This document shows positions 44,095-51,710 of a stretch of DNA of 57,139 bases, one piece after another; position 1 is the first letter of the stretch; each line of letters begins with the position of its first letter. The translations under genes and the position numbers were made by a program. The stretch is from an uncultured Prevotella sp. (lineage in GTDB: Bacteria; Bacteroidota; Bacteroidia; Bacteroidales; Bacteroidaceae). The stretch is taken from contig UQWP01000007.1 in the NCBI GenBank assembly GCA_900544825.1, positions 1 to 57,139 on the forward strand, given 5' to 3'. The notes below the pieces were generated by a model. That model was not told the origin of the DNA and did not search any database. It worked only from the letters and a program-made list of their open reading frames with translations.

Positions 44095-45589
44095 TCATCT
44101 AACCTTTGTCGGAGTCCTCTTATCACTTATGATTTCATTTCCTGCCGCACGGGCATCCAACTCTACTGGCTTGGATGTGAAATCTGGGGTATTATAGGAA
44201 TCCAGCAACTCATCGTAGTACTTCTTCGGATTGCGCTGAGGCAAGAGGAACGGCTTGCTCACATTGCCCTTGTCATCTATGCAGGCGAGGTAAAGACGGG
44301 TATAGAGTCCGTCACCCCTACGGGATGTAAAGACAAACCAATGGGAGTCCCTGCTCCAATTGTGCCAGCTGTCCGTATTCTTACTATTAGCTGCGGTCAT
44401 CGGCTTAGCCTGACCAGTCTTCAAATCCAGCAACCAGTTATCCGCTTCCTTATGCCAGATAGGGAAACAGCCATAGTCGCTCATCGTAAACATGATATAC
44501 CTGCCATCATAAGAAGGACGGGGATGGGTAGCACTCTTGCCCAGTTCACGGGCATTGAAGATGGTATCCACCTTGTTGCCAAACTTACCCGTAGCTGCAT
44601 CGAAACCTATCTTGCAGATATTATACTTGATATCCTTATAACCGCTTGGGATAGGCTCTGCCGTAGAAGAGCAGAAATAGAGCGTCTTGCCATCAGGCGA
44701 GAATACCGGATAAGTCTCGTAATGGTCTTTCGTCATCAGGAGGGAATCCAAAATCAGTTCATGGGTTGCCGGCTGATAAACGAAGACATCCGAAGCCTGG
44801 TCGAAGACTTCGATGCGTTCATCCTTCACGGCATGGAAACTCTGATGGGTGGTATTGGTACTATAGGCGCAATACTTGCCCGATGGATGCCAGTAAGGAT
44901 AAACCATCGAACCCTTCAGAGAATCGTTCTTCGCCTTCAGCCACTCCCGCTTGCCGTTCTGCGAAACCAAGGTAGCGCCATGGTCACCACGTACATGGAA
45001 GGTAAACTGATCAGGATTGGTTCTATTTGCTGTATGACAATTGAGACAGGCACCCGGTGCTGCGGTATTCTCAAGGATAGCAGTCTCCTCAAAGTTACTC
45101 AAGTTGCGCTGATAGATGCCCAACTTGCCATACACCTCATAGCCAGGGGCGATGCGACGATAGGTCAAACCCCAGTCGTTCAGTTCGTATGGGCTGACAT
45201 GGATATCGAAATCCTGATACTTGAACCTTTCACCATTTTTCAATACATACACAGAGATAGTGAGTTTTCCACCCTTATTTTTTTCTCAAGAAGTCGTGCC
45301 ACTCCTCTACATCAAAGTCCGCATACTCTTTTCCGATAGAAGAGATTTCCTCATCGGTCTTCGATCCAGCCACACTCACTACCATTTCATCCACATCGTC
45401 ATCCGCCATATTGAAATTAAGCGGAGCGATGTTGACAGGAACCGTAACCCCAATGTAATCAGGGAAGATTTCAGGCAATTGTTTGATCTCTTTTGCCTCA
45501 CTCCACTGTGAAGGAGAGCAACAAGAACCGAGAGAAACCATCCCCATTACAACCAACAGGACACACAACAGATATTTGATTGTTTTCAT
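44095..45589 (-). CDS. CxxCH-containing beta-propeller lipoprotein, split by a frameshift
   Basis: The start at 45589 gives a lipoprotein signal (VSLGSC, Cys near 23), then a frame that ends at TAA (45275-45277) after 104 residues. Removing one A from the A7 tract just before the stop (plus strand T7 near 45287) restores an open frame (LRKNKGGKLTISVYVLKNG) into the next part, which runs to 44095. The whole has about 497 residues. CLNCHTANR is a c-type haem motif, and PSGKYCAYS, SPDGKTLYFCS, SYDGRYIMFTM and SRDSHWFVFTS are TolB/PD40 propeller blades. It lies 27 bp after the DUF6057 gene in one operon. The A7 could be a mutation, a sequence error or a slippage site. Confidence 0.75.
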
Positions 45590-45616
45590 ATCATTCCAGT
45601 TATATTAATCTACATT

Positions 45617-47446
45617 CTAATAAACCTCTTTCATTCCCCCCTTCTTAGCTTCCTCCTTGTCTTGCACCATCACATAGTGCCAGGCATTGGATACATACGG
45701 CTGCTGACTGAGCTGAGGATTCTTCGGATTCTGCATATAGAGCTGAATGAAGTTGAGCGTATTGTTCACGTTCTGTGCATCCACACTATACGGGATGGTA
45801 CGCGGATCGCTATGCGTCTTCATCCAGTTGCCGATGAGAATCTCCTGGAAGGAACGTGGAATATGGTCGTACCCCACAAATCTGCCCAGCGGATAATACT
45901 GCACGAACTTCTCCATATTGCGCTGCAGGAGTTCGTAACACATCAGATATTCGTATGCCATCTTGTTATGGTTATCATTCAGGAAGAGCAAGCCCAACAT
46001 CTGGTCCATCTCGCGGTCGCTGAAGAGGAAGTCCTGCTTCTTTTCGCGATACTTGCGCAGCTTGCCATAGATAGGATGCCGGTTGATAGCCTTCTCATTG
46101 CCCAGCAGCACCATCATCTGATTCGCCCAGTTGCGATAGAAGAGCGTCTTCTGCAATCGGCGGAGCAGCTTGGCAGCTACTTGATAGTTGCCGTTGATGA
46201 TTTCGCACTCAATAATCCTACGGGTCAGACGAGCACTCTTGCGATAATTCGGTATCGCCTCCTGCGCCTCGAACATATATCTTTCGGCATCATTCACCAT
46301 TCCCAGACGGAAGAAGATTTCTGCAGTAGATACCGGCGAAATCATATCTCGGGTAAAGGTAGGGAACAAGCCCTCGCCTCCATTCTGGTAGAACTCGAAA
46401 AGGCGGTCGGCAAGAACACCTTTCTGGCTCAAGGCAAGATTCACACAAGAAACACTGAGCGGTGTGGTTGCCGGCTTCTTCTCTGCCTTCTCAATAATCT
46501 TATCCCATTGTTCGGTGCGAACCAGGAAGTCATAGTCTATCAGGTCGTAGGTCATCTCATCAAAGGAAGCCTTGATGCCGAACCATGAAGCCACAATCAC
46601 CAATACATAGCTCAAGGCCATCACCACTTTGGATTGCTGCAACTTCTGTAAGGATTTCTGTCGACAAGGAATCATCCCCAGGAAAGGAATCACTACCGCC
46701 CATGCCATCACAACAAAAGGCAACGGAGATACGGCACCCGGATAACGATAATAATTAAGTCCGGCAAAGATGCGGTACATCGGATACTGCAGAGTCTGCG
46801 TGCTCAGCAGGATCCAGGCTACGGTAAGCACAAGGATGCAGGCAGAATAGCCGATTCCGGAAAGAAAACTGCCCTTCTGCTGCGCATTCTTCAGCGTATC
46901 CCCTATCATCAGGACGGCATAAAGAAATACCACCGGGCCCAGGAACCAATAAACCATTGCCGTGCTCACCAGTTCGAACACCACCTTCACCAAGCGGTTG
47001 TGGAATTGGTTATGAATCCAGCCCATCACCAAAGCTCCGAAAAGTGCAACCACAAAAGAGAGCAGCACATTCTGGTCGCCCATAGCACACCACAAGGCAA
47101 TACTTGGAAGGAAGCTCAGGAGATAGCCCGGGAAATCATGCTTGGCTCCATATTGCTTCATCAGTCCCCATACGGCAGTCTGAATACCTATCAGGAGCAG
47201 GGCGATGATGGCTCCGCCCAAGACAGGCATATAATAGAACTGTACCAAAAACTCACTGATATAGTCAGCCAATCCTCCCGGCAGTACAATGCGCTCCAGG
47301 AAATAGCCAGTATCAAAGAGAAACATCTGATACTGTTCCTGAAAGCAGAGCCCTGCCATATAAGGCACAGCCCAGAACAGCATCACTGCCACGCCGAAGA
47401 GCAACGACAGCAGCGGTTTCCAAGTTTTAGTGATCAAATTATTCAT
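45617..47446 (-). CDS. DUF6057-like polytopic membrane protein
   Basis: The 609-residue protein has about ten to twelve membrane segments in its first 290 residues (for example LLFGVAVMLFWAVPYM). A cytoplasmic or periplasmic helical-repeat region follows (about 300-609; AEIFFRLGMVNDAERYMFEAQEA and AAKLLRRLQKTLFYRNWA, TPR-like). It resembles the DUF6057 family of Bacteroidetes, whose function is unknown. The haem-motif propeller lipoprotein follows within 27 bp, suggesting a shared membrane process. Confidence 0.75.
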   Translation of the reverse strand: MNNLITKTWKPLLSLLFGVAVMLFWAVPYMAGLCFQEQYQMFLFDTGYFLERIVLPGGLADYISEFLVQFYYMPVLGGAIIALLLIGIQTAVWGLMKQYGAKHDFPGYLLSFLPSIALWCAMGDQNVLLSFVVALFGALVMGWIHNQFHNRLVKVVFELVSTAMVYWFLGPVVFLYAVLMIGDTLKNAQQKGSFLSGIGYSACILVLTVAWILLSTQTLQYPMYRIFAGLNYYRYPGAVSPLPFVVMAWAVVIPFLGMIPCRQKSLQKLQQSKVVMALSYVLVIVASWFGIKASFDEMTYDLIDYDFLVRTEQWDKIIEKAEKKPATTPLSVSCVNLALSQKGVLADRLFEFYQNGGEGLFPTFTRDMISPVSTAEIFFRLGMVNDAERYMFEAQEAIPNYRKSARLTRRIIECEIINGNYQVAAKLLRRLQKTLFYRNWANQMMVLLGNEKAINRHPIYGKLRKYREKKQDFLFSDREMDQMLGLLFLNDNHNKMAYEYLMCYELLQRNMEKFVQYYPLGRFVGYDHIPRSFQEILIGNWMKTHSDPRTIPYSVDAQNVNNTLNFIQLYMQNPKNPQLSQQPYVSNAWHYVMVQDKEEAKKGGMKEVY

Positions 47447-47524
47447 TTTTATCAGGTATTATTTTTAAATTTCATTTTCATTTCTCCTTTCACAACTGCG
47501 CTAAACATCTATGGTTCAATTCGT

Positions 47525-48157
47525 TTAGTATGAAGGGAGAATATTGTCTTTTTTGTCTTTTGCCAGGAAATAGATAGGAGCATTTCTTGCCCCCTCCTTT
47601 ACCAGAAGCCCTTTCTCCGTAAAATGCTTCAACCATTTCAAGGCTGTCTGCTGGCGCAAGGCGAAATGGTATTCCATATCGCGTCGGCAAATATAGTCAT
47701 GCTCTTTTAAGAAAGCCATAATCTTATCCCACAACTGTTCTTCGGTGTATCTGCGAGACTTCGTGGTATATTTAGAGCGTTCAAACCTTACCTGTCTAGC
47801 CACCTCGTTCAACAATTCGGCAGTAGGCTTGAAGTTGATGTTACGCAAGCGGATATTATTACCCGTCACCTTATCCATGGATTTACCTTCCGGCAGCTCG
47901 GTGGTAACAGACAGCGAGAGATAGCCCACTTGTGGAAGATAGAAACGGGCACCATGAGAGAGCTCGGTTACAATGAGATCGTGCAGCGATGTCATCACAG
48001 CCTGCACATCACCCCTGGTAAGCGAACATGCCTGCTCTATATGCTGCTCTATCTGCTTACTGGTCATCGGTTCGTGGTCACGCAACCGGACAAATTTCTG
48101 TTCTCCACCTTCGCCCTTCGAGTTATGGATGGAATGGATTTCATACTTTATTGCCAT
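47525..48157 (-). CDS. HU-family-like DNA-binding protein with C-terminal winged helix
   Basis: The 210-residue protein has an HU/IHF-related N-terminal half (about 1-125; TSKQIEQHIEQACSLTRGDV, GARFYLPQVGYLSL, IRLRNINFKPT), the form common in Bacteroidetes. After a basic linker comes a winged-helix-like half (about 140-200; WDKIMAFLKEHDYICRRDMEY, LKHFTEKGLLVKEG). It is probably a nucleoid or regulatory protein. It has its own promoter 240 bases upstream and a structured leader. The DUF6057 gene follows 78 bp downstream. Confidence 0.82.
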   Translation of the reverse strand: MAIKYEIHSIHNSKGEGGEQKFVRLRDHEPMTSKQIEQHIEQACSLTRGDVQAVMTSLHDLIVTELSHGARFYLPQVGYLSLSVTTELPEGKSMDKVTGNNIRLRNINFKPTAELLNEVARQVRFERSKYTTKSRRYTEEQLWDKIMAFLKEHDYICRRDMEYHFALRQQTALKWLKHFTEKGLLVKEGARNAPIYFLAKDKKDNILPSY

Positions 48158-48243
48158 AGTTTAGTATTATTAGCTGTTATCGCAAGTATGTTATAAGGTG
48201 CTAAGTACTAAAGATATAAGCTTGAAGTTATAGGACTTTCCGA

Positions 48244-48330
48244 CGTGCGTCGAACGATGCACGTGCTCACATCGAACGCCGCACGCTCTTACTTCGTTCG
48301 ACGCACGCACTCACACCATTCGGTGTGAGT
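48244..48330 (-). other. Structured 5' leader of the HU-like gene
   Basis: GTGCGTCGAACGA (48245-48257) pairs with TCGTTCGACGCAC (48294-48306). ACTCACACC pairs with GGTGTGAGT (48309-48330). Both lie in the predicted 240-nt leader and are GC-rich. A leader this long with strong stems suggests translational or protein-binding control. The rest of 48158-48500 holds no gene. Confidence 0.55.
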
Positions 48331-48402
48331 CGCAAAGTTGACTTGTTATAAGCTCTCAGTTGTACAAACATACACTACTAAACCTACTTGTCTTACTGCA
48401 TA

Positions 48403-48434
48403 CAAAAGTACAATAAAAACTCGTAACCACCAAA
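48403..48434 (-). promoter_or_regulatory. Promoter of the HU-like gene
   Basis: On the minus strand TTTG (48431-48434), a 20-base spacer and TACTTTTG (48403-48410) are an exact match. TTTGGTGGTTACGA at its upstream end is shared, apart from one base, with promoters at 49489 and 50299. Confidence 0.72.
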
Positions 48435-48504
48435 TCTTTTGAGCAATTATACAAGAAAGTACGGAAGAAAAGCAAAAAAGGTCAACTTCTGCTTAGAAAA
48501 GGTG

Positions 48505-48541
48505 CGAAAAAGCCCCGACTGCAGAACGGTAGTCGGGGCTT
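48505..48541 (-). terminator. Terminator of the Rpn-type gene
   Basis: AAGCCCCGACT (48510-48520) pairs with AGTCGGGGCTT (48531-48541). The minus strand continues with five T. A similar stem follows the SusE-like gene at 50363. Confidence 0.87.
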
Positions 48542-48545
48542 AGCC

Positions 48546-49454
48546 TTATTTATTCTTTGTTTCATCTACCAATTTTTCTACTTCCTCCAAAGGGAGCATA
48601 GTACCATCTACAACTTGTTGTGGAGAAAGTCCCATAGCAAGTAAACGTTTAGCGGTTTCTATTCTTTCTTCAGCACGACCTTCAGCACGACCTTCAGCAC
48701 GACCTTCAGCACGACCTTCCAACTTAGCATTTCCCAAGACATCATTCTGAATCATGATGGCATTGACATGCTCATCATAAGCATGACGTTCTGCATCCGA
48801 CATAGAATAATATCTCAATTTCTCACGTGCCTCCTGCAAACCAGGAGCTGTGGTATCTGGTTTGATAACGCCATTTTTCAGATAATCCACCCATTCCTCA
48901 ATTGGTGACACAGCAACCTTGTTAAACTCATTCACTCTTACCAACATATAAGTTGGGAAGATTTCGGCTGGAGACTTTCTTACGATAGTATCCTTCTCCT
49001 TTGTACTGATGATAAGATTATCTTTCGTATGTAAGCCCACAAAATTATTCTGTCCTACATAGATGTAGTCAGAGCCTTTGCCAAGGTCAAAGTACAGGAT
49101 ACTGATGGAATATACCTTCTTCACTTCCTTGTAGGTATTTCCAAGATTGATATGCTCCGTAATAGCCTTAGCCACACCATAGAGTACACGTTCCAGATAA
49201 TACAATTCACTTGTATTCTGGATTTCTACTATAATAATATCGCCCTTGCTATTTTTGGCCTTGATGTCAACTCTATTGAACTTGTCGTCTTCAGCCTGCT
49301 GGTTACCTTCGCTTTCCAATATGTCAACGATTTCGATTGGTTCCCCTATAAATACGGTAAGGAAACCCTCCAAAACGCCAAAATTAGCCTTTTGACGCAA
49401 CAGTCGTTTTATAGCCCAATCAAAGCGTATAAACCTATCTCTTAATTCTTCCAT
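48546..49454 (-). CDS. Rpn/PD-(D/E)XK transposase-like nuclease
   Basis: The 302-residue protein is of the PD-(D/E)XK nuclease family transposase type (PF12784). FDWAIKRLLRQKANFGVLEGFL comes near the start. RVDIKAKNSKGDIIIVEIQNTSE near 63-85 holds the catalytic D...ExQ core, followed by LYYLERVLYGVAKAI. Related Rpn proteins nick DNA and promote recA-independent recombination. Near the C-terminus four perfect 12-bp repeats code for EGRA units (about 245-262). Its promoter is a close copy of that of the small-protein operon upstream. Confidence 0.88.
   Translation of the reverse strand: MEELRDRFIRFDWAIKRLLRQKANFGVLEGFLTVFIGEPIEIVDILESEGNQQAEDDKFNRVDIKAKNSKGDIIIVEIQNTSELYYLERVLYGVAKAITEHINLGNTYKEVKKVYSISILYFDLGKGSDYIYVGQNNFVGLHTKDNLIISTKEKDTIVRKSPAEIFPTYMLVRVNEFNKVAVSPIEEWVDYLKNGVIKPDTTAPGLQEAREKLRYYSMSDAERHAYDEHVNAIMIQNDVLGNAKLEGRAEGRAEGRAEGRAEERIETAKRLLAMGLSPQQVVDGTMLPLEEVEKLVDETKNK
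48669..48716 (-). repeat. Four perfect 12-bp tandem repeats in the Rpn-type gene
   Basis: The plus strand reads TTCAGCACGACC four times without change. A 12-bp unit keeps the frame whatever the copy number, so the EGRA linker length can vary between strains. Confidence 0.85.
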
Positions 49455-49488
49455 TTTCTAAACCTCCTTATTTGTTTTGATTCGCCTA

Positions 49489-49520
49489 CAAATTTACGAC
49501 AATTTATCGTAACCGCCAAA
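49489..49520 (-). promoter_or_regulatory. Promoter and operator of the Rpn-type gene
   Basis: On the minus strand TTTG (49517-49520), a 20-base spacer and TAAATTTG (49489-49496). The spacer contains the palindrome TTACGA-7-TCGTAA (49494-49512), a probable operator that overlaps the promoter. Confidence 0.75.
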
Positions 49521-49625
49521 CATTTACCCTACTATTTAACTATCAAGCAAGAAAAAAGCTGCCGACAGTCGAGACTTAGACTTATCAATATGATAATCAT
49601 AGTGATTATCAGACTTTCTCATTTA

Positions 49626-49730
49626 CTAAAGACTTTCAAGCCACTTCTGACCAGCTTTCGTCTTAGACCAAACAACTAGCCCTGCACCAATAGCACTAGC
49701 CAGGGCAAATATAATTGTTAACATTTCCAT
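49626..49730 (-). CDS. Single-span membrane miniprotein, 34 residues
   Basis: Reading from the ATG at 49730 gives MEMLTIIFALASAIGAG and then a basic tail (VWSKTKAGQKWLESL). One membrane segment covers about residues 3-22. A longer reading to 49817 is possible but starts with residues unlike any membrane protein. It is last in a leftward run of three tiny genes. I do not recognise a family; the size and shape fit a small toxin or an accessory membrane peptide. Confidence 0.5.
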   Translation of the reverse strand: MEMLTIIFALASAIGAGLVVWSKTKAGQKWLESL

Positions 49731-49795
49731 ATCTCTATTATTTGAGTAATTGTGTCGTATGATAACATCTGTATTCCTCCTTTCTTGTATTTGTA

Positions 49796-49966
49796 TTACT
49801 TTATCATTTCTGCCCACATTTTACGAGCAGATAATACACCAGGATTCTTATTCCAATCTATTGCAGGCTGAGCCTTGAACTTACGTTCCACCTCATCTGC
49901 ACGTTTTTTGAAATTCACAGCCTCTTCACCAAACAGGGTTGGAATTGCTTTTATTGCTGTTGCCAT
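49796..49966 (-). CDS. Small protein, 56 residues, antitoxin-like
   Basis: The frame from ATG at 49966 codes MATAIKAIPTLFGEEA, then a charged helix (FKKRADEVERKF) and ends SARKMWAEMIK. The opening resembles short Bacteroidales proteins found next to toxin-like genes, but this is memory of style and not a proven family. It lies 51 bp after the 85-residue gene and 65 bp before the 34-residue gene on the same strand. Confidence 0.55.
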   Translation of the reverse strand: MATAIKAIPTLFGEEAVNFKKRADEVERKFKAQPAIDWNKNPGVLSARKMWAEMIK

Positions 49967-50017
49967 ACTAGTATATTTTAAAGTCTTTCTTAAACTTACT
50001 TGAATAATGAATCTGTT

Positions 50018-50275
50018 TCATTCCTTCATTAAATCAGCCATTAAATCATCCACATTATCAAAAACGCCTTTCTTTGCCCATTCTTCACCTCGCTTATATG
50101 CTTCTATGTGAGCCTGAGCTTCACGAATAGCCGCTTTCGTTTCTTCATTAGGCTCATACTCCTCTCCTGCCTGACATTTCTTTGCCAAGCGGGCAACATA
50201 AGAATTAACCTTAGCCACAAATTCCTCCAGGCTATAACCAGCAGGAACGTTATATTGTAAATTAACTGTCTGCAT
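50018..50275 (-). CDS. Small acidic protein, 85 residues, first of a three-gene operon
   Basis: The start at 50275 (MQTVNLQYNVPAGYSLEEF) lies 24 bases after the promoter's -7 box. The longer reading to 50362 would begin upstream of that promoter and is rejected. The protein has a beta-like opening, then helices rich in E, K and A, and ends DNVDDLMADLMKE. It has no membrane segment. It may be an antitoxin, since small acidic helical C-termini are usual there, but no family is recognised. Confidence 0.6.
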   Translation of the reverse strand: MQTVNLQYNVPAGYSLEEFVAKVNSYVARLAKKCQAGEEYEPNEETKAAIREAQAHIEAYKRGEEWAKKGVFDNVDDLMADLMKE

Positions 50276-50298
50276 AAAACTAAATTTTAGAACCGCTG

Positions 50299-50330
50299 CA
50301 AATTTACGACTAATTATCGTAACCGCCAAA
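50299..50330 (-). promoter_or_regulatory. Promoter and operator of the three-small-gene operon
   Basis: On the minus strand TTTG (50327-50330), a 20-base spacer and TAAATTTG (50299-50306), with TTACGA-7-TCGTAA (50304-50322) in the spacer. Nearly the same 36 bp stands before the Rpn-type gene. Confidence 0.75.
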
Positions 50331-50362
50331 CATTTCGGATAATATTTCTGCATCGGGCACAC

Positions 50363-50399
50363 AGAAAAAGCCCCGACTGTATCACTACAGCCGAGGCTT
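50363..50399 (-). terminator. Terminator of the SusC-SusD-SusE-like operon
   Basis: AAGCCCCGACTGT (50368-50380) pairs with ACAGCCGAGGCTT (50387-50399). The minus strand continues in TTTTTC. It closes the operon 36 bp after the last stop codon. Confidence 0.82.
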
Positions 50400-50435
50400 A
50401 GCCTAATTTTATGTTTTAATCACAACGATTTACAC

Positions 50436-51677
50436 CTATTTAGCCTTTTTCTTGAAGACATAGAACCATGCACAACCATTCTCTGGCATCTCTGCTGCCG
50501 TCAAAACAAGTTTATCATCACTAGATACTAATACATAGTACTTCTGGAATACTGCATTACCTGCATTCACGTTTACACCCATAGGGATAACGTAGTTGTC
50601 ATTAGTTGCAGTTGGGAATGAGATAGTACCCTGATCCCATTTACTGTCCTTGTGTTCCAAGACATTCACCTTTATTGGGAGAGTTGTACCATCAGCATTG
50701 GTTGCAGTATTGTTGTTCATATCAATGGTAAAGGATGCGTGTGATCCATTTCGTTCTGTACCACCAACCTTGCTACTACCTTGGCCTTCAATGTCATTAT
50801 AAGATACAGCCCACCACTGAGGTTTTTTACCACTTCCGAATGGACCATTACCCCAAACGGCAGAAGCATTATCGTTCCATTCCCAAGTTGTTGTACCATC
50901 ACCATCATCTCCACCAGAGAGATAGTTGAGAAGTTTTGGAACAGTAGTCAACTCATCAACTTGATACTTGCCTACCTCAACTGTCTGTTTCTGACCATCT
51001 GCCGAAGTATAAGTAAGAGTCAATGTATAATTTCCTGGTTCAACAACCATCAGCTTGTCACCATTAAGCGTTGCTGTACCCATAGGTTCACTAGCGCCAT
51101 CCTTAGTAATAGCCCAGACAGAAAGTACGCCATTTCCATTTCTTACTTCAAAGACATTACCTTTTTTACCATCCTTGACTTCTTGAGTTACAAGAACCTT
51201 AGACTTATCAAAAGAGGTACCAAACTGAATCGCCTGCCCCTTGAAATCCTGAATGGCAGACTTATAGTTACCCTCAGAGCCTTCTACACAAAGGCGGTTT
51301 TTTAGTTCTGAAGAAAGATAAGTAATCTCATCCACATTCACGGTGAAATCCTTATTGAAGTCAACAGCAAGATTCTTGCAGTGCATACTTACTGTATTGG
51401 CTCCCAACTTAGTAACATAGATTGTATCGTATGTCTTAGAAGAAGTCACTGCACCTTCAGCTAACTGGTCAGCAGACCATTGGGTAGTTATAGGAGAATG
51501 ATTCTCGATAACAATACGGTTACTATTCTTACCATTCACTACCACTGCGGTAGCCTTTGCATCTACACTTTCTGCAGTTACATTTTCCATGAAGCCTGTA
51601 CTTCCAGAATCAGAAGAAGGATCACAAGATGTATAAAGCAATGTCAGCATAGACAATGCGAAAAATATCTTTTTCAT
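50436..51677 (-). CDS. SusE/SusF-like surface glycan-binding lipoprotein
   Basis: The 413-residue protein starts with a lipoprotein signal (LLYTSC, Cys near 18). It continues with beta-rich, Ig-like segments (about 30-240) and a C-terminal domain with TTTWEWNDNASAVWGNG and aromatic-rich loops near 260-300 that could bind sugar. It is third in the order SusC-SusD-this gene, the usual place of the surface glycan-binding protein. The ligand is unknown. The start and Cys are clear. Confidence 0.75.
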   Translation of the reverse strand: MKKIFFALSMLTLLYTSCDPSSDSGSTGFMENVTAESVDAKATAVVVNGKNSNRIVIENHSPITTQWSADQLAEGAVTSSKTYDTIYVTKLGANTVSMHCKNLAVDFNKDFTVNVDEITYLSSELKNRLCVEGSEGNYKSAIQDFKGQAIQFGTSFDKSKVLVTQEVKDGKKGNVFEVRNGNGVLSVWAITKDGASEPMGTATLNGDKLMVVEPGNYTLTLTYTSADGQKQTVEVGKYQVDELTTVPKLLNYLSGGDDGDGTTTWEWNDNASAVWGNGPFGSGKKPQWWAVSYNDIEGQGSSKVGGTERNGSHASFTIDMNNNTATNADGTTLPIKVNVLEHKDSKWDQGTISFPTATNDNYVIPMGVNVNAGNAVFQKYYVLVSSDDKLVLTAAEMPENGCAWFYVFKKKAK

Positions 51678-51710
51678 ATTCTTTTCATTTAAAAGTTAAA
51701 GAATTGACTA

